Counted from the first letter of the stretch, positions 52,747 to 63,143 are shown. The stretch is 64,000 nucleotides of DNA from Thalassovita taeanensis (GCF_900110775.1 NZ_FOEP01000005.1:1-64000), one strand, 5' to 3'. Notes: generated from the sequence alone by a model not told the origin. Made by a program: numbers and translations.

Positions 52747-54750
52747 ATGTTCAATAAGATCCTGATTGCGAACCGGGGCGAAATTGCCTGTCGGGTGATC
52801 AAGACCGCGCAGAAGATGGGTATCAAGACCGTTGCCATCTATTCTGATGCGGACAAGCAGGCGCTGCATGTGAAGATGGCCGACGAGGCCGTGCATATCG
52901 GCCCGCCCCCTGCGAACCAGTCCTATATCGTGATCGACAAGGTGATGGACGCAATCCGTCAGACCGGCGCGCAGGCGGTTCATCCCGGCTATGGCTTCCT
53001 GTCCGAGAACAGCAAATTCGCCGAGGCGCTGGCCGCCGAGGGCGTGGCCTTTGTTGGCCCCCCGGTGAAAGCGATCGAGGCGATGGGTGACAAGATCACC
53101 TCCAAGAAGATCGCGCAGGAAGCAGGCGTGTCGACCGTTCCCGGCTACATGGGGCTGATCGAGGATGCCGACGACGCGGTGAAGATCTCCAATGAGGTCG
53201 GATATCCGGTGATGATCAAGGCCAGCGCCGGCGGCGGTGGCAAAGGGATGCGGATCGCGTGGAACGACGAAGAAGCGCGCGAAGGCTTCCAGTCGTCGAA
53301 GAACGAGGCCGCCAGCAGCTTTGGCGACGACCGGATCTTCATCGAGAAATTCGTGACCCAACCGCGCCACATCGAAATTCAGGTTCTGTGCGACGCGCAT
53401 GGCAACGGGATTTATCTGGGCGAGCGTGAATGCTCGATCCAGCGCCGGAACCAGAAGGTGATCGAAGAGGCCCCCAGCCCGTTCCTGGACGAGGCAACCC
53501 GCAAGGCGATGGGCGAGCAGGCGGTGTCGCTGGCGCAGGCGGTGGGGTATACTTCTGCCGGGACGGTGGAATTCATCGTCGATGGCGCACGCAACTTCTA
53601 TTTCCTTGAGATGAACACCCGCTTGCAGGTGGAACATCCGGTGACCGAGCTGATCACCGGCGTCGACCTTGTGGAGCAGATGATCCGCATCGCCAATGGC
53701 GAACCGCTCAGCATCAAGCAGTCCGATGTGAAGCTGAACGGCTGGGCGATGGAAAGCCGCCTGTACGCCGAGGATCCGTATCGCGGGTTCCTGCCCTCGA
53801 TCGGGCGTCTGTCGCGCTATCGCCCGCCCGCCGAGGTGGTCGAGGACAACCGCGTGGTGCGCAACGATACCGGCGTCTTTGAGGGCGGCGAGATCAGCAT
53901 GTACTACGATCCGATGATCGCCAAGCTGTGCACATGGGCGCCGACGCGTCTGGATGCGATCGAAGCCATGCGCAACGCGCTGGACGGGTTCGAAGTCGAA
54001 GGGATCGGGCACAACCTGCCGTTCCTGAGCGCGGTGATGGACCATCCGAAATTCGTGTCGGGCGACATCACTACGGCCTTCATTGCCGAGGAATATCCCG
54101 AAGGGTTCGAAGGGGTTGAACTGCCCGGCGACGTGCTGCGCAAGATCGCGGCCGCGACCGCAGCGATGCACCGGGTGGGTGAAATCCGCCGCGCCCGCGT
54201 TTCGGGCCGGATGGACAACCACGAGCGCAAAGTCGGCCGCGACTGGAACGTAGCGGTTCGGGGCATGAGCTTTGACGTGACGATCAAGGCGGATCAGACC
54301 GGATCGACCGTGCAGTTCGGCGACGGCAGCACGCTGCGGGTGTCAAGCGACTGGACACCGGGCGATCAGCTGGCCGTTATCGACATCGAGGGCGAAGAGG
54401 GGCTGGTTCTGAAGGTCGGCAAGATCAGCGGCGGGTTCCGTATCCGCAGCCGTGGTGCGGATCTGAAGGTGCATGTGCGCACGCCCCGTCAGGCCGAACT
54501 GGCCCGGCTGATGCCGGAGAAACTACCGCCCGACACCTCGAAACTGCTGCTGTGCCCGATGCCCGGCCTGATCGTGAAGGTCAATGTCGAGGTCGGCGAC
54601 GAGGTGCAGGACGGTCAGGCGTTGTGCACGGTCGAGGCGATGAAGATGGAAAACATCCTGCGCGCCGAGCGTAAGGGCATCGTTGCCAAGATCAACGCCG
54701 CGCCGGGCGACAGCCTTGCGGTGGACGAAGTGATCATGGAATTCGAATGA
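52747..54750 (+). CDS. pccA: Propionyl-CoA carboxylase alpha subunit (biotin carboxylase and carrier)
   Basis: A 667-residue protein that carboxylates its own biotin with ATP and bicarbonate. The frame is open further upstream, but ATG 52747 (MFNKILIANRGEIACRVI) follows GGAAGGG and is the family start. ATP-grasp blocks are SAGGGGKGMRI and EMNTRLQVEHPVTE (in outline). The C-terminal biotinyl domain has EAMKMEN with Lys633 as the biotin attachment site. It completes the enzyme with PccB; the intervening small genes are unusual. Confidence 0.97.
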   Translation: MFNKILIANRGEIACRVIKTAQKMGIKTVAIYSDADKQALHVKMADEAVHIGPPPANQSYIVIDKVMDAIRQTGAQAVHPGYGFLSENSKFAEALAAEGVAFVGPPVKAIEAMGDKITSKKIAQEAGVSTVPGYMGLIEDADDAVKISNEVGYPVMIKASAGGGGKGMRIAWNDEEAREGFQSSKNEAASSFGDDRIFIEKFVTQPRHIEIQVLCDAHGNGIYLGERECSIQRRNQKVIEEAPSPFLDEATRKAMGEQAVSLAQAVGYTSAGTVEFIVDGARNFYFLEMNTRLQVEHPVTELITGVDLVEQMIRIANGEPLSIKQSDVKLNGWAMESRLYAEDPYRGFLPSIGRLSRYRPPAEVVEDNRVVRNDTGVFEGGEISMYYDPMIAKLCTWAPTRLDAIEAMRNALDGFEVEGIGHNLPFLSAVMDHPKFVSGDITTAFIAEEYPEGFEGVELPGDVLRKIAAATAAMHRVGEIRRARVSGRMDNHERKVGRDWNVAVRGMSFDVTIKADQTGSTVQFGDGSTLRVSSDWTPGDQLAVIDIEGEEGLVLKVGKISGGFRIRSRGADLKVHVRTPRQAELARLMPEKLPPDTSKLLLCPMPGLIVKVNVEVGDEVQDGQALCTVEAMKMENILRAERKGIVAKINAAPGDSLAVDEVIMEFE

Positions 54751-54790
54751 TCCAATGAGCATGGCCGCGCCACACAGCTTGAGACGGGAG

Positions 54791-54807
54791 GCCCCCTTGC
54801 GGGGGGC
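54791..54807. terminator. Bidirectional hairpin between convergent genes
   Basis: GCCCCC (54791-54796) and GGGGGC (54802-54807) with a TTGCG loop lie between the pccA stop and the stop of the convergent DUF4174 gene. There is no T run; function as a terminator is tentative. Confidence 0.4.
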
Positions 54808-54828
54808 GATCCTGTCGTGGCGGCGCGG

Positions 54829-55275
54829 TTATTCCTTGCCCAGACGTTCGCGGATTTCCTGCTGTCGTGTCGGCCATTTGTCGATGCTGCGAGAGATTTC
54901 GCGCACGTCCCAAGGCAGCGGTTTGCGCAGTTTGACCTGCCCATCCTTGTCGATCAGCACCAGCATGAAGCCGCGCGGGCGCAGTTTTTCGCGCAGGGCG
55001 GATTTTTCGGCGGGCTGCGTGTCGGTCAGAACAACCACGTCGCGCAGGATCAGCCCCGGCACATCGGCGGCAAGGAACTTCATCTGCTCGACAAACCGCG
55101 GGTCGGCGGGGCTGTCGGCAAAGACGACGATGGGCCGTTTAATCCATAAAAATTGGCTTAATTCCACCTCTGCTCCGTTTGCCATCGGCAATTCGGGTGG
55201 CGGCGGTGTGGCCTCTTCCGCCGTGGCGGGAAGGGCCAGAAATAACGCGATTCCAAGGGCTAGTGCCGTTTTCAT
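54829..55275 (-). CDS. DUF4174 domain protein
   Basis: A 148-residue exported protein with a signal peptide (MKTALALGIALFLALPATA). The mature part holds QFLWIKRPIVVFADSPAD, GLILRDVVVLTDTQ and RGFMLVLIDKDGQVKLR, the recognisable DUF4174 thioredoxin-like core without an active CXXC pair. It is convergent with pccA and points away from the mutase, so it is not in their operon. Function unknown. Confidence 0.82.
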   Translation of the reverse strand: MKTALALGIALFLALPATAEEATPPPPELPMANGAEVELSQFLWIKRPIVVFADSPADPRFVEQMKFLAADVPGLILRDVVVLTDTQPAEKSALREKLRPRGFMLVLIDKDGQVKLRKPLPWDVREISRSIDKWPTRQQEIRERLGKE

Positions 55276-55374
55276 GGGGCCTCCTGTCCTGACAGATATA
55301 GGGGCTATGGGCGCGAATGCGAACGGCTATTTCGACGCGGGCGGCATTAAGGCTCTGGTGACGGGGCGTATGCG

Positions 55375-56373
55375 ATGATGGGGGCCGTGACAGCAACACG
55401 GCCGTCCTTCGCGGCCCCCGGCGGCAAGGTGCGCAGCGTTTTGGATATTATTCTGCATATTGGGGCGCATCGGACCGCCTCGACCAGTTTTCAGGCCTAT
55501 CTGCGTGAAAATGCCGGCCGGCTGCTCGGGCAGGGCGTGGGATACTGGGGGCCGCTGCGCACGCGGCGCGGCGTGCTGACCGGGATACAGCCCGAACCGG
55601 GGCAGAGCGCCGCGCAAAAGCGCCGCGCCGTCGGGCGGCTGCATTTGCGGTGTACGCAGGCCGCTGACGCGGGCGTGCGCCAACTGCTGATCAGCGACGA
55701 AAATATGCCGGGCACCCCGCAAGGGAATATCGGCTCTGGTGGGCTGTACCCGGCGATGGGCGAACGGATGGCTCGCTTCGGCGTGGCATTTGGCGGGCGC
55801 GTGTCGCGTGTGGTGCTGTCGGTCCGCTCGCAGGAAAGCTATTGGGCGTCGATTCTGGCGATGTCCGTGGCGCGGGGCCATGCCTTGCCGCGCCGCGCCA
55901 AGCTCGAGAAGATCGCGCAAAACCCGCGTCGCTGGCGCGAGGTGATCACCGATCTGGCCTGCGCCATGCCGGACGTACCGTTAGAGATCATGCCGCACGA
56001 AACCTATGCCGGGCTGCCCGAACGGCGGCTGTCGCGTATGCTGAATGGGGCAATCCCCACGCCGCGCACCCACGCGCGGCTGTGGCTGAACCGCGCGCCC
56101 GACTTACCGCATCTGCGCGAGGCCCTGCGCCTGCGCGGTGAAAACCCCGCCGCCCTGCAAGACGGCAACGGGCACTGGCACCCGTTCGATGCGGCACAGG
56201 TTGCGGACCTGCGATCCGCTTATGCCGATGATCTGACCTGGCTGCGTGCCGGGGCGGATGGTCTGGCCAATCTGATAACCGAGACTGCGCCGGAAAAGAT
56301 GGGGATGACCCCGCACGACAGCGCGATGACAAGAGGACAAGACCATGACCGGCAAAAAGGACGAGTGGCGTAA
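55375..56373 (+). CDS. Sulfotransferase-like protein overlapping the mutase gene
   Basis: A 332-residue protein with a P-loop-like [16 protein letters not shown] near residue 27-42, as in PAPS-dependent sulfotransferases (5' phosphosulfate-binding loop). A later [15 protein letters not shown] block is a plausible 3'-phosphate-binding segment. Two adjacent ATG codons start it and no strong ribosome site is visible, so a slightly different start is possible. Its end overlaps the mcm gene by 29 bases in another frame, so they are likely co-expressed. The acceptor of any sulfate transfer is unknown. Confidence 0.7.
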   Translation: MMGAVTATRPSFAAPGGKVRSVLDIILHIGAHRTASTSFQAYLRENAGRLLGQGVGYWGPLRTRRGVLTGIQPEPGQSAAQKRRAVGRLHLRCTQAADAGVRQLLISDENMPGTPQGNIGSGGLYPAMGERMARFGVAFGGRVSRVVLSVRSQESYWASILAMSVARGHALPRRAKLEKIAQNPRRWREVITDLACAMPDVPLEIMPHETYAGLPERRLSRMLNGAIPTPRTHARLWLNRAPDLPHLREALRLRGENPAALQDGNGHWHPFDAAQVADLRSAYADDLTWLRAGADGLANLITETAPEKMGMTPHDSAMTRGQDHDRQKGRVA

Positions 56374-58474
56374 TCTGGCCGCAAAAGAACTGCGCGGCCG
56401 CGCTCTAGAGGATCTGACCTGGAAAACCCTTGAGGGGATCGAGGTTCAGCCGCTTTATACCGAAGAAGACGTGGCGGGGCTGGAGCATCTGGGCACGCTG
56501 CCTGGATTTGCGCCGTTCACCCGTGGGGTGAAGGCGACGATGTACGCGGGCCGCCCTTGGACGATCCGGCAATATGCGGGGTTTTCGACCGCTGAGGAAT
56601 CGAACGCCTTTTACCGCAAGGCGCTGGCCGCCGGGCAGCAGGGCGTTTCGGTTGCCTTCGATCTGGCGACGCACCGCGGATACGACAGCGACCACCCGCG
56701 CGTTGTCGGCGATGTCGGCAAGGCCGGCGTGGCGATCGACAGCGTCGAGGACATGAAGATTCTGTTCGACGGCATCCCGCTGGACAAAGTGTCAGTCTCG
56801 ATGACGATGAACGGCGCGGTCATTCCGATCCTGGCGAACTTCATCGTCACCGGCGAGGAGCAGGGCCATGACAAGGCCGTTCTGGCCGGGACCATTCAGA
56901 ACGACATTCTGAAGGAATTCATGGTCCGTAACACCTATATCTATCCGCCCGAACCCTCGATGCGGATCATCTCGGACATCATCGAATATACCTCGAACGA
57001 GATGCCGAAATTCAACTCGATCTCGATCTCCGGCTATCACATGCAAGAGGCCGGCGCGAACCTGGTGCAGGAGCTGGCCTATACGCTGGCGGACGGGCGC
57101 GAATACGTGCGCGCCGCGATCGACGCCGGGATGGACGTGGATAAATTCGCGGGCCGCCTGTCGTTCTTCTTTGCCATCGGGATGAATTTCTTCATGGAAG
57201 CGGCCAAGCTGCGTGCCGCGCGTCTGCTGTGGCACCGCATCATGACCGAGTTCGGCGCCAAGGACGATCGCTCGAAAATGCTGCGCACCCACTGCCAGAC
57301 GTCGGGCGTCTCGTTGCAGGAACAAGACCCCTATAACAACGTGATCCGCACCGCCTACGAGGCGATGAGCGCGGCACTTGGTGGCACCCAGTCGCTGCAC
57401 ACCAACGCGCTGGACGAGGCGATTGCCCTGCCGACTGAATTCAGTGCCCGGATCGCGCGCAATACCCAGTTGATTTTGCAGGAAGAAACCGGCGTGGCCA
57501 ATGTGGTCGATCCTCTGGCAGGCTCCTATTACGTCGAAAGCCTGACCGCCGAGCTGGCAGAAAAAGCCTGGGAACTGATCACGGAAGTCGAGGAGATGGG
57601 CGGTATGACCAAGGCCGTCGCCAGCGGCATGCCCAAGCTGCGGATCGAGGAGTCAGCAGCGATGCGGCAGGCCGCGATCGACAAGGGCACCGAGGTGATC
57701 GTCGGCGTCAATAAATACAAGTTGGCCAAGCAAGACCCGATCGACATTCTGGATATCGACAACGCCGCCGTGCGGGTCAATCAGGTGGCGCGTCTGGAAA
57801 AAATGCGCGCCGAGCGGGACGAGGCAGCCTGTCAGGCGGCTTTGGCCGAACTGGCGCGCCGCGCGAAAGAGGGTGGTAACCTGCTGGAGGCGGCGGTAGA
57901 GGCTGCGCGCGCTCGGGCATCTGTCGGGGAAATCAGCATGAGCATGGAAGATGAATTCGGCCGCCACCGTGCCGAGGTCAAGACACTGGCCGGGGTATAC
58001 GGCGCGGCCTATGAAGGCGACGCAGGCTTTGCCGCCATTCAGAAATCGGTTGAAGAATTCGCCGAGGCCGAAGGCCGCCGCCCACGGATGCTGGTGGTGA
58101 AAATGGGCCAGGATGGTCATGACCGCGGCGCCAAGGTGATCGCTACCGCCTTTGCCGACATCGGTTTTGACGTCGACGTGGGCCCGCTGTTCCAGACGCC
58201 CGACGAAGCGGCGCAGGACGCGGTCGACAACGACGTGCATGTGGTCGGGATCTCGTCGCAGGCCGCTGGCCACAAGACGCTGGCACCGCAGTTGATCGAG
58301 GCGTTGAAAGCCAAGGACGCTGGCGAAATTCTGGTGATCTGTGGCGGTGTCATTCCGCAGCAGGACTATGATTTCCTGAAAAAGGCCGGGGTAAAGGCGA
58401 TCTTTGGGCCAGGGACGAATATTCCCGAGGCCGCGCAGGATATCCTCAAGCTGATCCGCGAAGCGCGGGCATAA
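56345..58474 (+). CDS. mcm: Methylmalonyl-CoA mutase
   Basis: A 709-residue B12 enzyme converting methylmalonyl-CoA to succinyl-CoA. The N-terminal TIM-barrel part contains [20 protein letters not shown] and [16 protein letters not shown] (blocks in outline). The C-terminal cobalamin domain has [15 protein letters not shown], with His592 as the lower axial ligand, and the [12 protein letters not shown] segment. It completes propionyl-CoA assimilation with pccA and pccB. An epimerase gene for the methylmalonyl-CoA stereoisomer is not visible in the window. Confidence 0.97.
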   Translation: MTGKKDEWRNLAAKELRGRALEDLTWKTLEGIEVQPLYTEEDVAGLEHLGTLPGFAPFTRGVKATMYAGRPWTIRQYAGFSTAEESNAFYRKALAAGQQGVSVAFDLATHRGYDSDHPRVVGDVGKAGVAIDSVEDMKILFDGIPLDKVSVSMTMNGAVIPILANFIVTGEEQGHDKAVLAGTIQNDILKEFMVRNTYIYPPEPSMRIISDIIEYTSNEMPKFNSISISGYHMQEAGANLVQELAYTLADGREYVRAAIDAGMDVDKFAGRLSFFFAIGMNFFMEAAKLRAARLLWHRIMTEFGAKDDRSKMLRTHCQTSGVSLQEQDPYNNVIRTAYEAMSAALGGTQSLHTNALDEAIALPTEFSARIARNTQLILQEETGVANVVDPLAGSYYVESLTAELAEKAWELITEVEEMGGMTKAVASGMPKLRIEESAAMRQAAIDKGTEVIVGVNKYKLAKQDPIDILDIDNAAVRVNQVARLEKMRAERDEAACQAALAELARRAKEGGNLLEAAVEAARARASVGEISMSMEDEFGRHRAEVKTLAGVYGAAYEGDAGFAAIQKSVEEFAEAEGRRPRMLVVKMGQDGHDRGAKVIATAFADIGFDVDVGPLFQTPDEAAQDAVDNDVHVVGISSQAAGHKTLAPQLIEALKAKDAGEILVICGGVIPQQDYDFLKKAGVKAIFGPGTNIPEAAQDILKLIREARA

Positions 58475-58543
58475 GATGTTGGGCGGGGGCTGTGGCCCTC
58501 GTCCGCTTTCTGGCCTCTCGCACAGGGTTCTGGGCAAGATAAA

Positions 58544-59053
58544 ATGCACAAGCGGGTGAAGATCGCCATCGGCATGGCAGCAGGGCTGATCTGGGGCATC
58601 GCGGTGCTTTGGGTCGGTGCGCGGCTGATCGAAGTGCCGGTTTTCGCGCTGATCCCCACGGTGATGAGCGCGTTTATGGCCCCGGGAGTTGTGATGGCGC
58701 TGATGGTGGGGCGGCTGGCGCAGCGGCGGTTCTTTGACGATACGATCATTGATGGCGCGGCGTTCACGCCCGGCAGTGCCGCTGAAATTGACCAGCGGGT
58801 CCTGGCCAATACGGCCGAGCAGCTGGTGCTGGCGCTGTGCATCTGGCCCGCTGCTGCGGTGATTTTACAGGGCGACGGGCCGGGGGTGATCATTGCGCTT
58901 GGACTGGGCTTTGCCGTGGCGCGGCTGCTTTTCTGGCTGGGGTATCATCTGTCGCCGCCCCTGCGCGGGTTTGGCTTTGCGGCCAGCTTTTACCCCACGG
59001 TTCTGGTGGCGATCTGGGCGGTGTTGCGGCTGGCCAGCATCAGCGCGCCATAA
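58544..59053 (+). CDS. MAPEG-family membrane protein
   Basis: A 169-residue protein with four predicted membrane helices. Its central blocks (DQRVLANTAEQLVLALCIWP and LGLGFAVARLLFWLGYHLSP, in outline) match the MAPEG fold, whose eukaryotic members act in eicosanoid and glutathione metabolism. ATG 58544 follows GGGCAAG. Its 3' end overlaps the convergent nhaA by 64 bases. Bacterial function is unknown. Confidence 0.83.
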   Translation: MHKRVKIAIGMAAGLIWGIAVLWVGARLIEVPVFALIPTVMSAFMAPGVVMALMVGRLAQRRFFDDTIIDGAAFTPGSAAEIDQRVLANTAEQLVLALCIWPAAAVILQGDGPGVIIALGLGFAVARLLFWLGYHLSPPLRGFGFAASFYPTVLVAIWAVLRLASISAP

Positions 59054-60174
59054 CCCATCAGCCCCGAAACGATCGAGCCGCAGAGCACCCCCAGCCGCAC
59101 CTGATTCATCAACGCCGGGTCGCCAAAGCTGAGGGACCCGATGAACAGTGACATGGTAAAACCAACCCCAGCGAGGCAGGCAACACCATAGATATGCAGC
59201 CAGCCTGCGCCTGACGGCATACGGGCCAACCCGGCTTTTACCATCACAAAGGTCACGCCGAACACGCCAATCTGTTTGCCGACAATCAGGCCTGCGGCCA
59301 CGCCCAGCGGCACCGGGGACAGCAGGTCGGGCAGGGTCAGCCCGGACAGCACGACGCCCGCATTGGCAAAGGCAAAAATCGGTATGATCAGGTACAGCAC
59401 ATAGGGCGACAGCCCGTGTTCCAGCGCATGCAGTGGCGATTTCCCCCATTTATCCTTGATCGGGATACAAAAGGCGGTGATGACGCCGGCCAGCGTGGCA
59501 TGAACGCCGGATTTCAGCACAAAGACCCACATGATAACGCCCAGAAGCAGGGCCGGGGCCACCCGGTGTGCGCCGCGCATATTCAGCCAGATCAGACCGG
59601 CCAAAGGCAGCGTGGCCAGATAAAGGTAATCTAGCTTCAGCTCGGCAGTATAAAACAAAGCGATCACGATGATCGCGCCAAGGTCATCCAGAATCGCCAG
59701 CGTCAGCAAGAAGACTTTGAGCGAGGTAGGCGCGCGCCGCCCAACCAGAGCCAGAATCCCAAGCGCGAAGGCGATGTCCGTCGCAGCCGGGATCGCCCAG
59801 CCATCCAGCGTCGGCGTGCCCCAGTTGAGCGCGGCATAGATCAGCGCAGGCACGGCCATGCCCCCCACCGCCGCCATGCCGGGCAGAACCACGTCGGAGG
59901 GATTTTTCAGCTTCCCCTCAAGCAATTCACGTTTCAGCTCCAGACCGATGAGAAAGAAAAACACCGCCATCAGCCCGTCATTGATCCACAGGACAAGCGG
60001 TTTGCTAAGGCCCTCGCCATTGAACGTGACCGACAAGATACTGCCGAGCACCGAGTCGTAGCCCTGCGAGAGCGAGGAGTTGGCCACCATCAGCGCTGCC
60101 GCCGCCGAGAGCATCAAAAGAATGCCACCGGCCGCTTCGTGTTTGAAAAAATTGTCGATGGCGCGCAGCAGCAT
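58990..60174 (-). CDS. nhaA: Na+/H+ antiporter NhaA
   Basis: A 394-residue inner-membrane antiporter exchanging Na+ or Li+ for H+. An upstream in-frame start at 60237 exists, but ATG 60174 (MLLRAIDNFFKHEAAGG) follows AAGGAAGATACA. The essential aspartate region is ILDDLGAIIVIALFYT, and PAATDIAFALGILAL contains the conserved Asp of helix IV. It helps salt and pH tolerance in the sea. The last 64 bases are convergent with the MAPEG gene. Confidence 0.95.
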   Translation of the reverse strand: MLLRAIDNFFKHEAAGGILLMLSAAAALMVANSSLSQGYDSVLGSILSVTFNGEGLSKPLVLWINDGLMAVFFFLIGLELKRELLEGKLKNPSDVVLPGMAAVGGMAVPALIYAALNWGTPTLDGWAIPAATDIAFALGILALVGRRAPTSLKVFLLTLAILDDLGAIIVIALFYTAELKLDYLYLATLPLAGLIWLNMRGAHRVAPALLLGVIMWVFVLKSGVHATLAGVITAFCIPIKDKWGKSPLHALEHGLSPYVLYLIIPIFAFANAGVVLSGLTLPDLLSPVPLGVAAGLIVGKQIGVFGVTFVMVKAGLARMPSGAGWLHIYGVACLAGVGFTMSLFIGSLSFGDPALMNQVRLGVLCGSIVSGLMGYGALMLASRNTAQIATRTVG

Positions 60175-60265
60175 TGTATCTTCCTTATTCTCACCCGTAT
60201 CACATACTAGAAATGGTTTGGGTTGTCGGGCGTTCAATACCGGAAACTGGGGAGGCGTGTGCGGA

Positions 60266-60883
60266 ATGTTGTTTCTTGATCACATTGCAGTTGCGGCTGG
60301 AACGCTGGAACAGGGCTGTGCCTTTGTCGAGCGCACGCTTGGCGTGACTGTGCAGCCGGGCGGGCAGCATCCGCGTTTTGCCACACATAACGCCTTACTC
60401 GGGCTGGAAGACGGCCTGTACCTCGAGGTGATCGCGATCGACCCCGACGCCCCTGCGCCTGAGGATGCCCGCTGGTTCGATCTGGATCGGTTCGAAGGCG
60501 CGCCGCGCCTGCACAACTGGATTTGCCGCACCGACGATATGACGCGCGCGCTGGCGCAGATGCCCGCAAGGGCGGGGCGCCCGGTGGCGCTCAGCCGGGG
60601 GGATCTGCGCTGGCAGATGGCCGTGCCGGAGAATGGGCAGCTCCCCTACGATGAGATGTGCCCGGCGCTGATCGAATGGCAGGGGGCTGCGCATCCGGCG
60701 GCACGGCTGACCCCGTCGGGCCTGCGGTTGGACAGGCTGGTGATCTCCCACCCTGACGCCCCGGCGCTGGAGGCGGCCCTGTCGGGGCTGCTGCGCGACC
60801 CGCGTCTGGTTTTTGAGCCGTCCGAATTGCCGGGCCTGCGCGCCGATTTTCTGACCCCCAACGGCCCAAGGAGTCTGACATGA
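60266..60883 (+). CDS. VOC-family (glyoxalase-like) protein
   Basis: A 205-residue protein of the vicinal-oxygen-chelate fold (glyoxalase_3-like). The frame is open further upstream into the nhaA leader, but ATG 60266 follows GGGGAGG and begins MLFLDHIAVAAGTLEQG, with the usual metal-site His at residue 6. Further blocks are LGLEDGLYLEVIAID and LRLDRLVISHPD. It overlaps the GNAT gene by four bases. Substrate unknown. Confidence 0.82.
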   Translation: MLFLDHIAVAAGTLEQGCAFVERTLGVTVQPGGQHPRFATHNALLGLEDGLYLEVIAIDPDAPAPEDARWFDLDRFEGAPRLHNWICRTDDMTRALAQMPARAGRPVALSRGDLRWQMAVPENGQLPYDEMCPALIEWQGAAHPAARLTPSGLRLDRLVISHPDAPALEAALSGLLRDPRLVFEPSELPGLRADFLTPNGPRSLT

Positions 60884-61368
60884 GCATACGTGCCGCAACA
60901 CCTGCCGATGCCCCTCGCATCGCGGAAATCTGGAACCATGTGATCCGCACAAGCGCCGCGACCTTCAGCAATCTGGAAAAAACACCAGAGGGGCTGGCGC
61001 AGGACTTTGCCGACAAGGCGGCGGATGGAAAGACGTTTCTTGTCGCCGAAATCGACGGGCAAGTCGTTGGCTTCGCCACCTACTTCCAGTTTCGCGGTGG
61101 CCCCGGCTATGCCAAGACAATGGAGCACACGGTCATTCTGGCCCCTCGCGCGCACGGTCGCGGTTTGGGCCGGGCTTTGATGGCCGGGATCGAGGAGCAC
61201 GCCCGCGCGGGCGGGGCGCATTCGATTTTCGCCGGTGTCAGCGCCGAGAACGAGGCGGGCGTGGCCTTTCACGCGGCGGTTGGCTATGCCGAGGTGGCGC
61301 GACTGTCCGAGGTGGGGTTCAAATTCGGGCGCTGGATGGATCTGGTGCTGATGCAGAAAATGCTCTGA
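60880..61368 (+). CDS. GNAT N-acetyltransferase (phosphinothricin acetyltransferase-like)
   Basis: A 162-residue acetyltransferase. The N-terminus MSIRAATPADAPRIAEIWN and the acetyl-CoA-binding RAHGRGLGRALMAGIEEHA are GNAT signatures. The FAGVSAENEAGVAFHAAVGY block (in outline) resembles the PAT/YncA group that acetylates phosphinothricin and methionine derivatives. Its ATG overlaps the VOC stop. The natural substrate is unknown. Confidence 0.88.
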   Translation: MSIRAATPADAPRIAEIWNHVIRTSAATFSNLEKTPEGLAQDFADKAADGKTFLVAEIDGQVVGFATYFQFRGGPGYAKTMEHTVILAPRAHGRGLGRALMAGIEEHARAGGAHSIFAGVSAENEAGVAFHAAVGYAEVARLSEVGFKFGRWMDLVLMQKML

Positions 61369-61431
61369 ATTTCTGGTGATATCCCGGTTTGTCGCAATGA
61401 CAGGCGATGCCCGGCGCGGTAGGGTGCGCGT

Positions 61432-62115
61432 ATGTCGATCTGGATCCGCATATCAGAAGTTTTGGCGGCGCTGACCTCGGGCGAGGCGCTGAGCAGCCTG
61501 TTTGATCGGTTGCGTACGCCGCCCGAGCGCAGCGTGGCCTTTACCATTGCCGTGATCGCGCTGAGCGCGAAGATGGCCAAGGCCGATGGTCTGGTCACGC
61601 GTGACGAGGTGACGGCGATCCGCGAGGTGTTTCAGATCGCGCGCGAGGATGAAGCGGGGGCTGCACGGGTGTTCAATCTGGCCCGGCAGGACGTCGCCGG
61701 GTTCGAGGATTACGCCCGCCGCATCCGGGCGATGTTTCGTGGCGAACAGGAATGCCTGTGCGACCTGATGGAGGGGCTGTTCCATGTCGCGATGGCCGAT
61801 GGCACATACCATCCGGCCGAGGACGCGTTCCTGCATCGGGTAGCCGAGATCTTTGGTGTCCCCGAGGCCGAATTTCGCGGCCTGCGCAGCCGATTTGTCC
61901 CCGATGCCGTGCCGGACCCTTACTCGGTGTTGGGGGTGTCTGCGGATGCCGAACTACACGAGGTGCGCAAGGCCTGGAAACGTATGGTGCGCGATACGCA
62001 CCCCGATGCGATGCTGGCGCGCGGCGTCCCGCAAGAGGCGGTGAAGCTGGCCGAACGGCGGATGATCGACATCAACCGCGCGTGGGAAGACATCAGCGCA
62101 GGCCGAAGCGACTGA
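61432..62115 (+). CDS. TerB and J-domain protein (DjlA-like)
   Basis: A 227-residue protein joining a TerB-type helical domain (about 35-150: VAFTIAVIALSAKMAKADG) to a C-terminal J-domain with HPD in RDTHPDAMLA. It would recruit DnaK. A DjlA-type transmembrane segment is not obvious. The stop shares one base with the ATG of the next gene, so the two are coupled. Confidence 0.88.
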   Translation: MSIWIRISEVLAALTSGEALSSLFDRLRTPPERSVAFTIAVIALSAKMAKADGLVTRDEVTAIREVFQIAREDEAGAARVFNLARQDVAGFEDYARRIRAMFRGEQECLCDLMEGLFHVAMADGTYHPAEDAFLHRVAEIFGVPEAEFRGLRSRFVPDAVPDPYSVLGVSADAELHEVRKAWKRMVRDTHPDAMLARGVPQEAVKLAERRMIDINRAWEDISAGRSD

Positions 62116-63143
62116 TGCGGATCGCCACCTATAACGTCGAATGGTTCAACAATCTGTTCGATGACGCGGGGCTGCCGCAAGACGATAGCGGATGGTCCGG
62201 GCGGCAGGATGTGACCCGCAATCAGCAGCTGACAGCGCTGGGGATCGTGTTTTCGGCATTGAATGCGGATGCGGTGATGGTGATCGAAGCGCCGGATCAC
62301 AACGGCAAACGCGCCACCGTGCCCGCATTGGAAAATTTCGCGCGTATGTTCGATCTGCGGGTCAAAAAGGCTCTGGTCGGGTTTCAGAATCATACCCAGC
62401 AGGAAATTGCGCTGATGTATGACCCCTATGTTCTGGACGCGCGGCATGATCCGGTGGGCGACCCGACCGGCAAGAAGGGCTCGGTCGACGCGCCGCGATT
62501 TGACAGTGTGTTTCGGATCGACCTGGACGTGGACGCGACCGAGGATCTGGTGAGCTTTTCCAAACCGCCGCTCGAGGTCGCGCTGCGCACGATGCACGGG
62601 AGCGAATTTCGCATGATCGGTGCGCATCTGAAATCCAAGGCACCGCATGGTGCGCGCACGCGTGACGCTATCATGCGGGCCGCGATCGCCAACCGGCGCA
62701 AGCAGTTGGCACAGGCGATCTGGCTGCGCCGCCGGGTCGAGGGGCATCTGGAGGCAGGCGACCCGCTGATTGTTCTGGGGGATCTGAACGACGGTCCCGG
62801 TCTGGATGAATATGAATATCTGTTCGGGCGCTCGTCGGTCGAGATCGTGATGGGCGAAGAAGGCGAGCTGTGCCTGTTCGACCCGCATGCCCGGCGCGCC
62901 GTGCAAAGCCGATTGGCGGCCCTGCCCAGCACCGCGCGGTTTTTCATGGCTCAGGAAAACCGCTATCTTCAGGCATTGCTGGACTACATCATGATCTCGC
63001 CCGACCTTCGCGCTAAAAAACCGGCCTGGCGTATCTGGCATCCGTTTGACGATGCGAGATGCTTTGCGGTGCCGGAATTGCGCGAGGCGCTGCTGATGGC
63101 CTCGGATCATTTTCCGGTGACGCTGGATATTGATTTGGCCTAG
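62115..63143 (+). CDS. Endonuclease/exonuclease/phosphatase-fold protein
   Basis: A 342-residue protein of the EEP superfamily. The blocks are MRIATYNVEWFNNLFDD (metal-ligating Asn), VMVIEAPDHNG (Glu), LGDLNDGPGLDEYEYL and the terminal ASDHFPVTLDID with the catalytic Asp-His. The fold hydrolyses phosphodiesters in DNA, RNA or lipids; which one is not visible. The start overlaps the TerB-DnaJ stop by one base. Confidence 0.88.
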   Translation: MRIATYNVEWFNNLFDDAGLPQDDSGWSGRQDVTRNQQLTALGIVFSALNADAVMVIEAPDHNGKRATVPALENFARMFDLRVKKALVGFQNHTQQEIALMYDPYVLDARHDPVGDPTGKKGSVDAPRFDSVFRIDLDVDATEDLVSFSKPPLEVALRTMHGSEFRMIGAHLKSKAPHGARTRDAIMRAAIANRRKQLAQAIWLRRRVEGHLEAGDPLIVLGDLNDGPGLDEYEYLFGRSSVEIVMGEEGELCLFDPHARRAVQSRLAALPSTARFFMAQENRYLQALLDYIMISPDLRAKKPAWRIWHPFDDARCFAVPELREALLMASDHFPVTLDIDLA

